64,000 nucleotides of DNA from Meconema thalassinum (taxonomy: Eukaryota; Arthropoda; Insecta; Orthoptera; Tettigoniidae). The stretch spans positions 288,650,526 to 288,714,525 of the forward strand of contig OX336388.2 of the NCBI GenBank assembly GCA_946902985.2, read 5' to 3'. The notes beneath the pieces are model-generated. The model searched no databases, was not told where the DNA came from, and saw nothing but the letters and a program-made list of their open reading frames with translations. Numbering within the stretch: the stretch's first letter is position 1; the number at the start of each line of letters is the position of its first letter. Both the position numbers and the translations under genes were made by a program. This document shows, piece by piece, positions 14,101 to 22,658 of this stretch.

Positions 14101-14558
14101 TAAAAGAGCCGGCGTTGTATCCTGGCCTGCGAACCAGAAGGAGCATATACATTGACAATCAAAAGATCTCGAATACGGATACTGAGTCCGCGTGAGTTGA
14201 CTAACTGGACTGGATCCGCATATGGTATATGGTCCTTTATGTAGATGGCTGTACCCCGTTTGTGCTCATTGACATTAACTATTTTATCGTAGCCATAGAT
14301 GGTAAGGAGGTCTTCAGTAGCCACTTCTTGCAACAGAACAATATCCACATCTTGGTCTCGAATGAGGTTGCGTAAGAGCGACTGTTTACTAGCAGTTTGA
14401 ATGCAATTTACATTGAGTGTCATTAGAGTGTATGTCAACAACATCGTCAGATAGATAGACATGTTTTTTACCAAAATAAACAAGATGGAGATGGGGTGGT
14501 CTTTAACGCTTGTCGCTCGACTTCCCGCCTTGTAGTCTGGGGTCCCTGACACCCGCAT
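11102..14558 (-). pseudogene. ORF2 of the Tx1-like LINE: AP endonuclease + reverse transcriptase, frameshifted
   Basis: The ATG is at 14556-14558. The AP-endonuclease domain starts near the Met at 14423 (TLMTLNVNCIQ), with LLQEV, GGDFNAV and RLDTIYVS boxes. The last catalytic box reads SNH where the family has SDH, an Asp-to-Asn change. RT begins with NKSPGPDG, passes through a frame change between about 12960 and 13003, then continues with DGLVVLVPK, LDFDHAFD (motif A), RQGCP and YADD (about 12412-12423). A C-terminal Cys-rich knuckle of form C-x2-C-x8-H-x4-C (CASCSHQD...) lies near the end. The stop is TGA at 11102-11104. A functional ORF2 would nick the target and prime cDNA synthesis from its own transcript. 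This copy is disabled by the frameshift and very likely by the endonuclease substitution. Confidence 0.85.
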
Positions 14559-15810
14559 AAGGCTTGTGCGTTCCCTCTTTTGACGCCCGGATTGTTTTAG
14601 CTTTGGAGGAGGTTTTCAAAGGTGCCTGTTCTTTAGGAGTTAGTTCCTTGTTGTCCATGATCGCCTGGTCCCGTGACCCCGTCTCTTCTGTATCCATGTG
14701 GCTGGAGGGGTCGTCTTCTATTTCATCCGACCATTTTATACCAGCGGTCGGTGGTTCACATCTAACTATGGACTGGTTTGAGGGTGGCATACTGGTAGCA
14801 TTGTCTCCTGAGGTCACGCCTTCTGTGACCCCTTCAGGGCTGGCAGTGCTGGTGTCAGGTTTCTGGTCAGTTTTAGGAACTAGAAAATTGGCCGTCCTAC
14901 CTAGACTGCCATTGGTTTATTGGCTAGTATCAGACGAACGTGGCAACGCTGGCTGCCCGTGGAGTTCCTGTTGTAGTGTGGGAGTATGTTGTTGTTTACT
15001 AGTGGTGGGCAATGGCCCAGCTGGTTGCGGCGATAAGGCGGTGGAGTGAGGAGTCAACACGTCCATCGTGTCTTGTGTTACAGCTGATGTATCAAGTGGG
15101 GCAGGTTGTTCGGGAGAAATACTGACGTTAGATGAACATGGTGCCGATAAGGCAGGCGAGACAATGTTACTGTCCTTGTTGGCTACAATTTCACTGAGAA
15201 GCTTAGGGCCGGTTTTGTTTTCAGTTTCACCGCGCCTCACTGGGCATTCCTGTCTAAAGTGATCAGTGGCATTCCAATAAATGCTTGATCGAGGTTGTCC
15301 TTCATACACCTCCTGTGCTTTGTAGCCATCGATAAAAATAATGGGTGGAATTGCAGTTTTTAGTTCAATCCGCATAGCCCGAATACCACTCAAATTATTG
15401 AATAGGTAGGTAGCTGACCATCGTTCGTTTCTAATTTCACGAACCTTCCCGTACTTACTAAAGTACGACATTATTCGGTCATTCGGCAGTTCAATGGGAA
15501 GGTTCATAATTCGGATTAGTTTGCTGTCAACATCCGCACAAGTTATAATTACCTCAGATATAGAGCCATTAAATTTCCGTACCTGGGATTTTCCGTTGGT
15601 ACTGTTGAGGACCTTCTCCATCAGTAGTTTGCTGGTGTACTTGATGAAAACAGCAGTTTCCAGATTGTCGAGTTGAATGGCTTCTAATTGGTCCACGTTG
15701 AGTTTTAGGGTGTACTGAATCCACTCATGTATTTCTGCAGGGCCTGGTTTATTGGCCTTGTCGGGGAAAGCACATTTTATCGTGTTTTTCCTAATGCTGT
15801 TGGTTGTCAT
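14503..15810 (-). pseudogene. ORF1 of the Tx1-like LINE: RRM + degenerate CCHC knuckle, one in-frame stop
   Basis: The first ATG is at 15808-15810; open codons upstream have no ATG. A single TAA at 14917-14919 interrupts the frame, which is otherwise continuous to 14503; I read every codon between 14914 and 14818 and found no other stop. The N-terminal half contains an RRM-like segment (IRIMNLP, then KYGKVREIRNE). A CCHC knuckle follows in which the His and last Cys are present (DHFRQEC) but the two leading Cys positions read Ser and Trp. The C-terminus is Pro/Ser-rich and then basic. In related LINEs ORF1 binds the element RNA. Spacing to ORF2 is an overlap of about 55 bases. Confidence 0.75.
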
Positions 15811-15916
15811 TTTTACTGTACTTGAAAAGACTTGACAGTTAGACACTCGAATACGTCACTCACAACGAAGCCAAGCGCAGCGAACTGGTCGCTGCCACGG
15901 TTCAGACCGGACTGAC

Positions 15917-16106
15917 TGAAGGGTTCACGGCTGATGAGTTTGGAATTTGGCGTCCCCGAGGGATTCCCGAGCTGGGTCCGCTTCTTTCCCTCTTACCTCT
16001 GACTTGGGGGTAAGCCCTCTCCTCTTTCATGGCTCTCCATCTTTCCAAGTCCCCCATTCCTCATTCTTCGTGGATTGAGGGATTTTCCTTTCCTCCTGTC
16101 CATTTT
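15917..16106 (+). repeat. Repeat A, copy 1, middle segment
   Basis: Resumes with GAAGGGTTCAC and matches 48605-48808 through the CTTTCCTCCTGTC stretch. It is cut again at 16106/16107 by a HINE-like element. Confidence 0.7.
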
Positions 16107-16928
16107 TAGCCTACTTTCGATTTTTGCAAAAAATGAAAGTAGACTTATGAGATCAACACAGGGCGAAAAAAGTGTGTCTGTCTGTGTGTGTGTATGTGTG
16201 TGTGTGAGTCTGTGTGTGTGTGTGTGTGTCTGTGTGTGTGTGAGTGTGTGTACTCTGAATGTCTGTCCCCCCCTATCAATTCAAACACGGTGAAACCGAA
16301 TTGAACGAAATTTGGTACAGAGGTAGAACAAGCAAAGGGCACCTCAGTGTCATGTTTTATATCGCCGCCATCTTTACTAAAACTGAATGGTGGCCACTCA
16401 AACGTTCAAAACGTAAAATCAAATAACGACTAACCAAATCATCCGATCTCTACCAAATTTGGTAACAACATACCTTCGTATAGGATGCGTCTTGTGACCA
16501 AACTACAAGGTCGTCCGCCATACCATTTCAGGATGGCGGCCGTGAGAATTATGCAAACTTTATAGTCCATATCATGGGACCCACCAGTTCCGATTATCGA
16601 GCCGAGAATCGTTTTAACTGTTCTAAAGGAAGAGGCACGTTCGAAATTAAAAGTTTATTTTGTAATACTATAGTGCAGACGTGATTTTAAAAAGCTGAGC
16701 CGATTCAGTAATAAGACAAGATGGCAGCGGATATCTTGTGCCTGACTTATATTTCACTAATTTGAGTATTGCATGCAATATAGCGTAATGATACAAAATA
16801 AATAAACTTTGTATGAAATGCTTTATATATAAATAATATACTCCAGTGATGAAATCGTTTAGTATAAATCATTATTTGCTAACAAGTTCTATGTAAGTCA
16901 TTTTATATAGAACCAATTTCGTTGACAC

Positions 16929-17000
16929 AATTAGCTCAGTGGTAGAGCGTTAGCCTATCGGTCAAATGCCTATGGTTCAAACCCGGTCAGAGCTAGGTTT
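16929..17000 (+). repeat. tRNA-like block within the HINE-like element
   Basis: It contains a near-perfect A box (TAGCTCAGTGGTAGAGC) and B box (GGTTCAAACCC) at tRNA spacing, but the anticodon stem (TTAGCC versus CAAATG) does not pair, so it is not a working tRNA by eye. A diverged inverted counterpart lies at about 29000-29095 in another HINE-like copy, so the block travels with the repeat. Confidence 0.6.
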
Positions 17001-17679
17001 TTTGCTTGAAATGTTATATGTTTATTGTTTTGTAATGACTCAGACGTTTTAAAATTAAGCGTTATATTGTGCATATTATGGTGTAAAATATATATTTAAT
17101 TAAAACATAATTCGCCAGCAGATTTACTCGAGACATCTAGCTGACAAAAAGGTAACTGCACGCCGACCTACTTATTAACTTCCAGATTTTATTGAAAAGT
17201 TTCTTCTTCTGGCCGCTAGAATGCACTCGCTCTGTTAGGATTATATTGTTCGATATTTCACCACTAGATGTCACGACTAGTCTACGTGGGGCTCCATTGA
17301 TTACTATACCATTGGCATTCTATGCGCATCGAATTTGAAGAATGACAAGATGATACTACGATACATTTTTACTTTTTATTTTAAAGGGTTTGTAACAGCC
17401 TATTTTGCGTTACTTGAGAATGTTATTTGAAGTAAAGAACAAAACGATTTCACATAGTAACTGAATTCAAGCCGTTGGTGTTAGTTCAGGTTATTAATTA
17501 CTACTTTTATTTCAGGCAAATAGCAATCGAAAATATCCACATAGTTTGTATACACACGTGTCTGTAGGGTCATGGAAAGATTTGTTAATTCAATTAGGGT
17601 TGTGAAAGCCATGCACAACCAGACGTGTAAAGACATGCCTCAACTCAAAGTTGGATGTTGCCCACGGCAGGTCGTATAT

Positions 17680-17680
<1 letters not shown>

Positions 17681-17733
<53 letters not shown>

Positions 17734-17977
17734 TTAATAATAATAATAATAATAATGTTATTGGTTTTACATCCCTTTTAACTACTGCTGCTTTTAGAGA
17801 CACCGGGGTGCCGGAATTTTGGCCCGAAGGGGATCTTTAACGTGCCAGTAAATGTACTGACACGGCTCCCTCGCATTTGTGCACCCTCAAATGCCAGCTG
17901 ACTGCTCCAGGATACGAACCTGCAACCTAGGGCCCAGCAAGCGAGAACGTTACCGCTGAGCCACGCAGCCAGTCTGG
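17681..17977 (-). repeat. SINE D copy 1 with (TAA)n tail
   Basis: On the minus strand: tRNA-like head with CTCAGCGGTAACGTTCTCGC (A-box-like) and GGTTCGTATCC (B box), a body with CAGTCAGCTGGCAT and GATCCCCTTCGGG, then an (ATT)n tail at 17681-17757. Matches 38893-39120 and, more weakly, 39780-39955. It lies inside the HINE-like element. Confidence 0.75.
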
Positions 17978-18023
17978 TCGATTATGTCTCCAGAACCATA
18001 ACATTCTTGATATACTTCTTATC

Positions 18024-18063
18024 TTTCTTTCTTTCTTTCTATCTTTCTTTCTTTCTTTCTTTC
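18024..18063. repeat. (TTTC)n microsatellite
   Basis: A run of TTTC units with one TATC interruption, read directly. Confidence 0.9.
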
Positions 18064-18238
18064 TTCAATGATGGTAGCAGTTTTTATCTAGGTTGTGGCG
18101 TTTGGTAGAGGTAAATCGTTTCTAAGGTCTTCAACAAAGAATAGTTCTATTATACTCTTTGATAATAACAACGAGTTATAACTATACTCATACATTTAGG
18201 AGAAAGTAGGCTATATGTTCTTTACTGAACATCTTGTT

Positions 18239-18402
18239 TAATTACTTCTTCTAGTATGTAAGTTATTTGGTAAGTCAGTAGTTAGTTTTAGTTGTAGGTT
18301 TAATACCATTATTCATTTTCACTAACACCCAAACCATCAGGGGTCGATAACCTAGATGTTAGGCCCCTTAAAACAACAATAATCATAATCATCATAATTA
18401 CC
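18239..18402 (+). repeat. Repeat A, copy 1, 3' segment with tail
   Basis: After the HINE-like element the sequence resumes with the A-family 3' part: GTAGTTAGTTTTAGTTGTAGG, CCCAAACCATCAGGGG, GATAACCTAGATGTTAGG, then a degenerate (ATC)n-like tail. The same 3' part stands alone at 57650-57857. Confidence 0.65.
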
Positions 18403-18689
18403 AAACGTTTTGTCAACAAGAATTACTTTTTATTCGGCCGACACACAGAAGGGGCAGGTAGTCAAGTTTCTTTGGACAGCAAATGAAAACATCAATGTTA
18501 CAAGTTTCACTACAGAAGATAATAACTGATAATTTGAAAATGTCGGCAATGATCCTCGGCACTCTGAGTCGTAAAGACTTGTCGTATCATATCTGGAGTT
18601 TACAAAGTAACTTTCAGGTCCAGGTCATCCTTTGCAAATCAGACTCACTGATAGCAGGCAGGGCAAAGGGAGAGTAGATTGTATCCCAA

Positions 18690-18959
18690 TTAACACTAAA
18701 AGTGATTGATTGTATTCAATGCCAAAGCAAGGTTTATTGTTTTTGGAAGTGGAGTTTCTGACTCCGGTGGTGCACTGTCATGCTCGTGACGTGCCCACAT
18801 ATGTGGCGAGGCGTCTTGCATGGCCTTCTCAGTGTGTACCTGCCACGCGTCTTGGTAGGTGAGCCTTTACCAACTGAAGAGCCCAATTGGCACGCTGGGG
18901 CGAAACGCTAGCAATGTGTTGAGTTATGCTGGACATTTTTATCACTTTTAGTGTTAATT
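18690..18959. repeat. Short TIR element (MITE-like), about 270 bp
   Basis: Ends are inverted repeats: ATTAACACTAAAAGTGAT at 18690-18707 and ATCACTTTTAGTGTTAAT at 18941-18958. The interior is GC-richer than the surroundings. Only one copy is in the window, so mobility is inferred from the TIRs alone. Confidence 0.55.
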
Positions 18960-19051
18960 ATAATGGCTCAACGGACAATACTCAGTTTGTTTCTCTTTCG
19001 AAAACTTTTGATTGGATTGTATCCTAGTCAAAAGGGAGCATACGATTGTTA

Positions 19052-19514
19052 TTAATACTTCTTCTGTTTCTTTGGGATGGGCCAGCTAAAGACCACGACG
19101 TTCAGGTTGGCGAGGGACTTGATGTTCGCCCGATATTCGCACATTCTCTGGCTATGTTTCTCTTTTGTCCAGATAGTGCCGGGTTTCTTAGAGGGTGGTC
19201 TGTCCTGGAACCTCTTCTGTTTAAGTATCTTTCTGACAAGGAAAGTATCAGGTAAGACAGGTGGAAACCTATCTTGAGACTTTGTGGACGTAATCGTCGT
19301 ACTATAAGAGCACAACGTGTGGAAAATCATCCGCCAGATTGAACTGCAAGGCTCCGAAATCGTAGCTGACATCCTGGTAAGCAGGCATGACGGCTGGAGG
19401 AGCTGGACATCCCTGTGGCACTCGGAGTAGTAGCGAGGCGGGGCGTAAATGCTGACTGGAGGGTGCGGCTGCTTCCCACTGGCTTTGAGTGCCTGGGTGG
19501 TCAGGGCTGTCCAT
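19052..19514 (-). other. Unassigned open region, possible decayed or spliced coding sequence
   Basis: One minus-strand frame has an ATG at 19512-19514 and runs to a stop at 19302, with a composition that looks protein-like (PPAVMPAYQDVSYDFGALQF). Another frame is open from about 19330 to 19052 and ends in a basic segment (FLVRKILKQKRFQD, IWTKEKHSQRMCEY, PIPKKQKKY). The two could be one coding sequence broken by a frameshift near 19310 or joined by splicing. I recognise no family. Confidence 0.3.
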
Positions 19515-19594
19515 TCCAATATGTACTGTAGATATGATAGATTTGACACATCATTTTAGTATTATTTATAATAATTATTCTGTTTTTCTTTAAT

Positions 19595-19918
19595 ACCTCC
19601 GTGGCTTAGGCGGCAGCACGCCGGCCTCTCACCGCTGGGTCCGTGGTTCAAATCCCGGTGAGTCCATGTGAGATCTGTGCTGGACAAAACGGGGGCAAAC
19701 AGGTTTTTCTCCGGGTATTCCAGTTTTCCCTGTCCAAATTTCATTCCAGCAACACCTCCACTCTCATTTCATTTCATCTGTCATTCATTTAATCATTGCC
19801 CCAGAGGAGTGCGTCAGACCTCGTCAGCCGGCACGGTTCATATCCTCGCCGCTAGTTGGGGGCTTCATTCATTCCATCCCTGACCCGGTCGGAGACTGGA
19901 AGCAGGCTGTGGATTTTC
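19595..19918 (+). repeat. SINE E (tRNA-derived), copy 1
   Basis: The head CCTCCGTGGCTTAGGCGGCA provides an A-box-like stretch and GGTTCAAATCC a B box. The body runs through CGGGTATTCCAGTTTTCCCT, CATTTAATCATTGCCCCAG and GACCCGGTCGGAGACTGGA to the end near GTGGATTTTCATTT. An inverted copy at 36155-36484 matches over the full length. Confidence 0.85.
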
Positions 19919-20526
19919 ATTTCATTCTATTTTACTTTAATATATAGAGCAATCCAGGCGGTATGCTGGTTTACATCACCGCTGCGTTATTCATACCACA
20001 TAAGCCCGGCAGCCACCCGTATTCAAACACATTTATCCTGCTAACGAATTCATTATATCCCTTCTTTGTGTATCGCCCGTCTGCCTCTGATCCTACTCTG
20101 AAAGCATTAGCAAGGCAATGTATTCTGGTTCTAACTTCCCCAACACCTGGGAAATATACGACCACTGAGGTTAATTGGTTGAGGCGGAGCCAATTAGACA
20201 TCTTGTAACAATTTCCATTGAAAATTACAGACAAGTTCAGACAAGTTAGTTTGACGAGCTGGAACATTTGGACAGTTCATTAGAGAGCTACAATTGAAAC
20301 TAACACTTAACATACTCCGACAATATCGATAAGAAGACTACCATACAGATTACGGCAGAACAGTTTACTTGTCAAGGAACTTCAACAGTTCGTATCACTG
20401 CAAAATTTCCATTGCAGCAGGAACAACTGCACAAGTAGCCTTCGCACCCTGTTGACCTTCACAAGATATTTTCAAATGAACAATTTTTAGACCCATTTGT
20501 TACAGATATGTGTTCTAACAATTATT
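19919..20526. other. Interval without recognised features
   Basis: No recognisable gene. Open frames of up to 98 codons overlap on both strands and show no known motif. Confidence 0.4.
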
Positions 20527-21592
20527 AACCTATATTTCCTTTATGGAAAAATAGGCCTTTTGTCCATGTGTGTGTGCGTGTGTGTATATGTGTCCCCCAT
20601 TATAACTTCTAAACAGCTGGAGAGATTTCAATGAAACTCGGTAAGGTTATGGAACTATTTTAACCGACCCTTACCATGCCCTTCAAATGTTGTTATTCTT
20701 CATCAATCCAACATGGCGGCTGTGCGAAATATTTCACCGGCATTCTATATCTCCAAAACTGTTTCTGATATCACCTTGAAACTTTGTACGGTGATAAAGG
20801 GACTACTAGAAGTTCACTTATGTGATCCTAAAAAACCTGTTAACTGATGGCGGCCAAGCGATGTTGAAACATTGAAATAGACCTTGCTCGCAATTTAACC
20901 ATTCGAGCCCAGTGAAACTTGGTACAGCAAATGTTAATACACATTGCAATGCACTGGCATTTAATTTAGTATAATTGTTTACATAAACTCAAGACAGTGG
21001 CAGTGAAAAAATTTAAAATTAAATATTTATTTTTGTGTCCTAATCATGAGATCGAAATAAACGTTTGAATAGTGAACGTACACAATAATTCTCATTAGTA
21101 GTACATAACTCTATGGACTACAAGTATAAAAATCCATCATGGCGGCCATGACAAATATTTACACGGTTCTCGATATCTCTTCCGGTAATATATGACAGCA
21201 ATCAATTTGAAATTTTGTAAGTGTATAGAGGCTATAAACATAAGTTCACCTATGGGACGTTCAATAACATGGTGGTGACGCGAAAATTAAATATTCAAAT
21301 GGTCGTTTCACACGATTTAACCATCCGAGCACAGTGAAACTTTGTACGGTATATGCTTATATAAATTTTAATCCACTGGCATCTAATTCAACTACATTAT
21401 TTTCATAACCACAAAATGGTGGCTGAGCGAAATTTTGAAATCTGGTTTATACAGGGTGCTTCAAAAAATGTATACACACTTTAAACTATCGTAGTTTTCC
21501 CGCTCTACAAGGCTAATGTTATATTTCTTCGCCAGGTGGCAGCATAATCGTCCCTCTATGTTATATTGTCAGTTGGAATTTGTAATATCAAC

Positions 21593-22654
21593 ATGGCGGA
21601 CGTACGTTTGAGTTTTGAAGAACGTAAGCAGGTTATTAAGTGGTACTGGAAGTTTGAGAATGTAAATGAAGTTCAAAGACAGTGGAGAAGGGAGTATGAT
21701 ACAGAACCACCTTCAAGATTAACAATTACACGCATACGAGACAAATTCGAAGTTCATGGAACAGTGTGTGATGTGCATAAAGGTCATTCAGGTCGACCTC
21801 GAACAGCTACAAGTGATGAGTCATCAACGGCAGTCTTGGAACTGTTTCAACGCTCTCCTAACAAATCTTCAAGGCAAGGGGCACGTGAAAGTGATGTAAG
21901 TGCTAGCAGCATGAAACGCATTCTGAAGAGAGGCAAGTATCGTGTTTACATTCCAAGGCTGGTGCAACAGCTAAGTGACGACGATCCAGATCGAAGGTTG
22001 CAATTTTGTGAATGGATTCAGGAGATGGTGATACGTGAACCGGGATTTATGGGTAGCATCATTTGGTCGGATGAAGCCCAATTCAAACTTAATGGAACTG
22101 TCAATAGGCACAATTGTGTTTACTGGGGTGAAGAAAATCCTCACATTACAATTGAAAAAGCTGTAAATTTGCCTGGTGTAAATGTGTGGTGCGGTTTGTC
22201 TTCAAGGGGACTCATTGGACCTTTTCGATTTGAAGGCACTGCAACTGGTATAACTTACCTAACAATGCTTGCTGATTCCATATTTCCTGCCATTCGTGCA
22301 TTATACGGTAATGATAATTTTTATTTTCAACAAGATGGTGCCCCGCCGCACTATCACAGGGACGTACGAGCTTACCTGGATCAAAATTTTCCGGGCCAGT
22401 GGATAGGACGCAGGGGGCCAATCGAGTTTCCAGCACGCTCTCCAGACCTTACACCTCTGGATTTCTTCTTATGGGGTACAGTAAAAGATGAGGTGTACAA
22501 ACGTAAACCACGTAACCTAGACATTCTTTGGAATGAGATTCAAGCCGTGTGTAGAGAAATCTCATTGGACGTTTTGATACGATGTACAGAATCAGTGGTG
22601 ACTCGTACTCAGAATTGTATTGATGCTGCAGGTCGCCAATTTGAACAGTATTAA
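21593..22654 (+). CDS. mariner transposase, DD41D, intact 353-codon frame
   Basis: The ATG at 21593-21595 sits in AACATGGCGGAC and was chosen because upstream in-frame codons have no ATG. The N-terminus is a helix-turn-helix pair with SFEERKQVIKWYW and, after a GHSGRPRT linker (GRPR-like), a second HTH. The catalytic Asp residues are D160 (IIWSDEAQF), D248 (QQDGAPPH) and D290 (SPDLTPLDFF), with exactly 41 residues between the last two. DD41D spacing is known from the rosa-type branch of mariner elements. The frame has no stop or frameshift. The transposase would bind the TIRs and cut and paste the element at TA sites. The LINE insertion separates the ORF and 5' TIR from the 3' TIR by 3 kb, so the copy may encode protein but move poorly itself. 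Confidence 0.92.
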   Translation: MADVRLSFEERKQVIKWYWKFENVNEVQRQWRREYDTEPPSRLTITRIRDKFEVHGTVCDVHKGHSGRPRTATSDESSTAVLELFQRSPNKSSRQGARESDVSASSMKRILKRGKYRVYIPRLVQQLSDDDPDRRLQFCEWIQEMVIREPGFMGSIIWSDEAQFKLNGTVNRHNCVYWGEENPHITIEKAVNLPGVNVWCGLSSRGLIGPFRFEGTATGITYLTMLADSIFPAIRALYGNDNFYFQQDGAPPHYHRDVRAYLDQNFPGQWIGRRGPIEFPARSPDLTPLDFFLWGTVKDEVYKRKPRNLDILWNEIQAVCREISLDVLIRCTESVVTRTQNCIDAAGRQFEQY

Positions 22655-22658
22655 CATT

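Larger units (their letters stand above)
10955..15916 (-). mobile_element. Tx1/L1-like non-LTR retrotransposon, near full length, inserted in repeat A
   Basis: About 4.96 kb on the minus strand. The 3' end is an interrupted poly(A) tail, seen as T runs at 10955-10982 on the plus strand. ORF1 (15810 to 14503) and ORF2 (14558 to 11102) overlap by about 55 bases. The roughly 100 bases upstream of the ORF1 ATG could be an intact short 5' UTR. Both outer junctions can be read against two uninterrupted copies of the target (48243-48813; rc of 54905-55455): left flank ends at ACACCC and right flank resumes at TGAAGGG, the counterpart of TCAAGG. I see no target duplication. RT features (RGVRQGCP, YADD, SGARLN) fit the Tx1 branch of the L1 group; the clade call is moderate. 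Confidence 0.8.
16107..18238 (-). repeat. HINE-like element inside repeat A, copy 1 (minus)
   Basis: On the minus strand the 5' end is at about 18238 (hairpin GTTCTTTACTGAAC at 18217-18230, then rc of GGAGAAAGTAGGCTA). The 3' end is the hairpin at 16107-16148, whose arms are TAGCCTACTTTC and GAAAGTAGACTTA. Just inside lies a (TG)n/(TC)n run at about 16174-16252, then modules with GGTACAGAGGTAG and GCCGCCAT words. It also includes a tRNA-like block (16929-17000), a nested SINE D (17681-17977) and a (TTTC)n run (18024-18063). The interval 17100-17680 has no recognised content. Confidence 0.65.

Noticed and set aside
16075..16342. Open frames rich in Val-Cys or Thr-His
   Set aside because: Direct translation of the (TG)n/(AC)n microsatellite inside a HINE-like element.
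16929..17000. A functional tRNA gene
   Set aside because: A and B boxes are good, but the anticodon stem does not pair and the block is part of a repeat.
17572..17840. Open frames with poly-Ile and poly-Asn
   Set aside because: Product of the (TAA)n tail of SINE D, not a protein.
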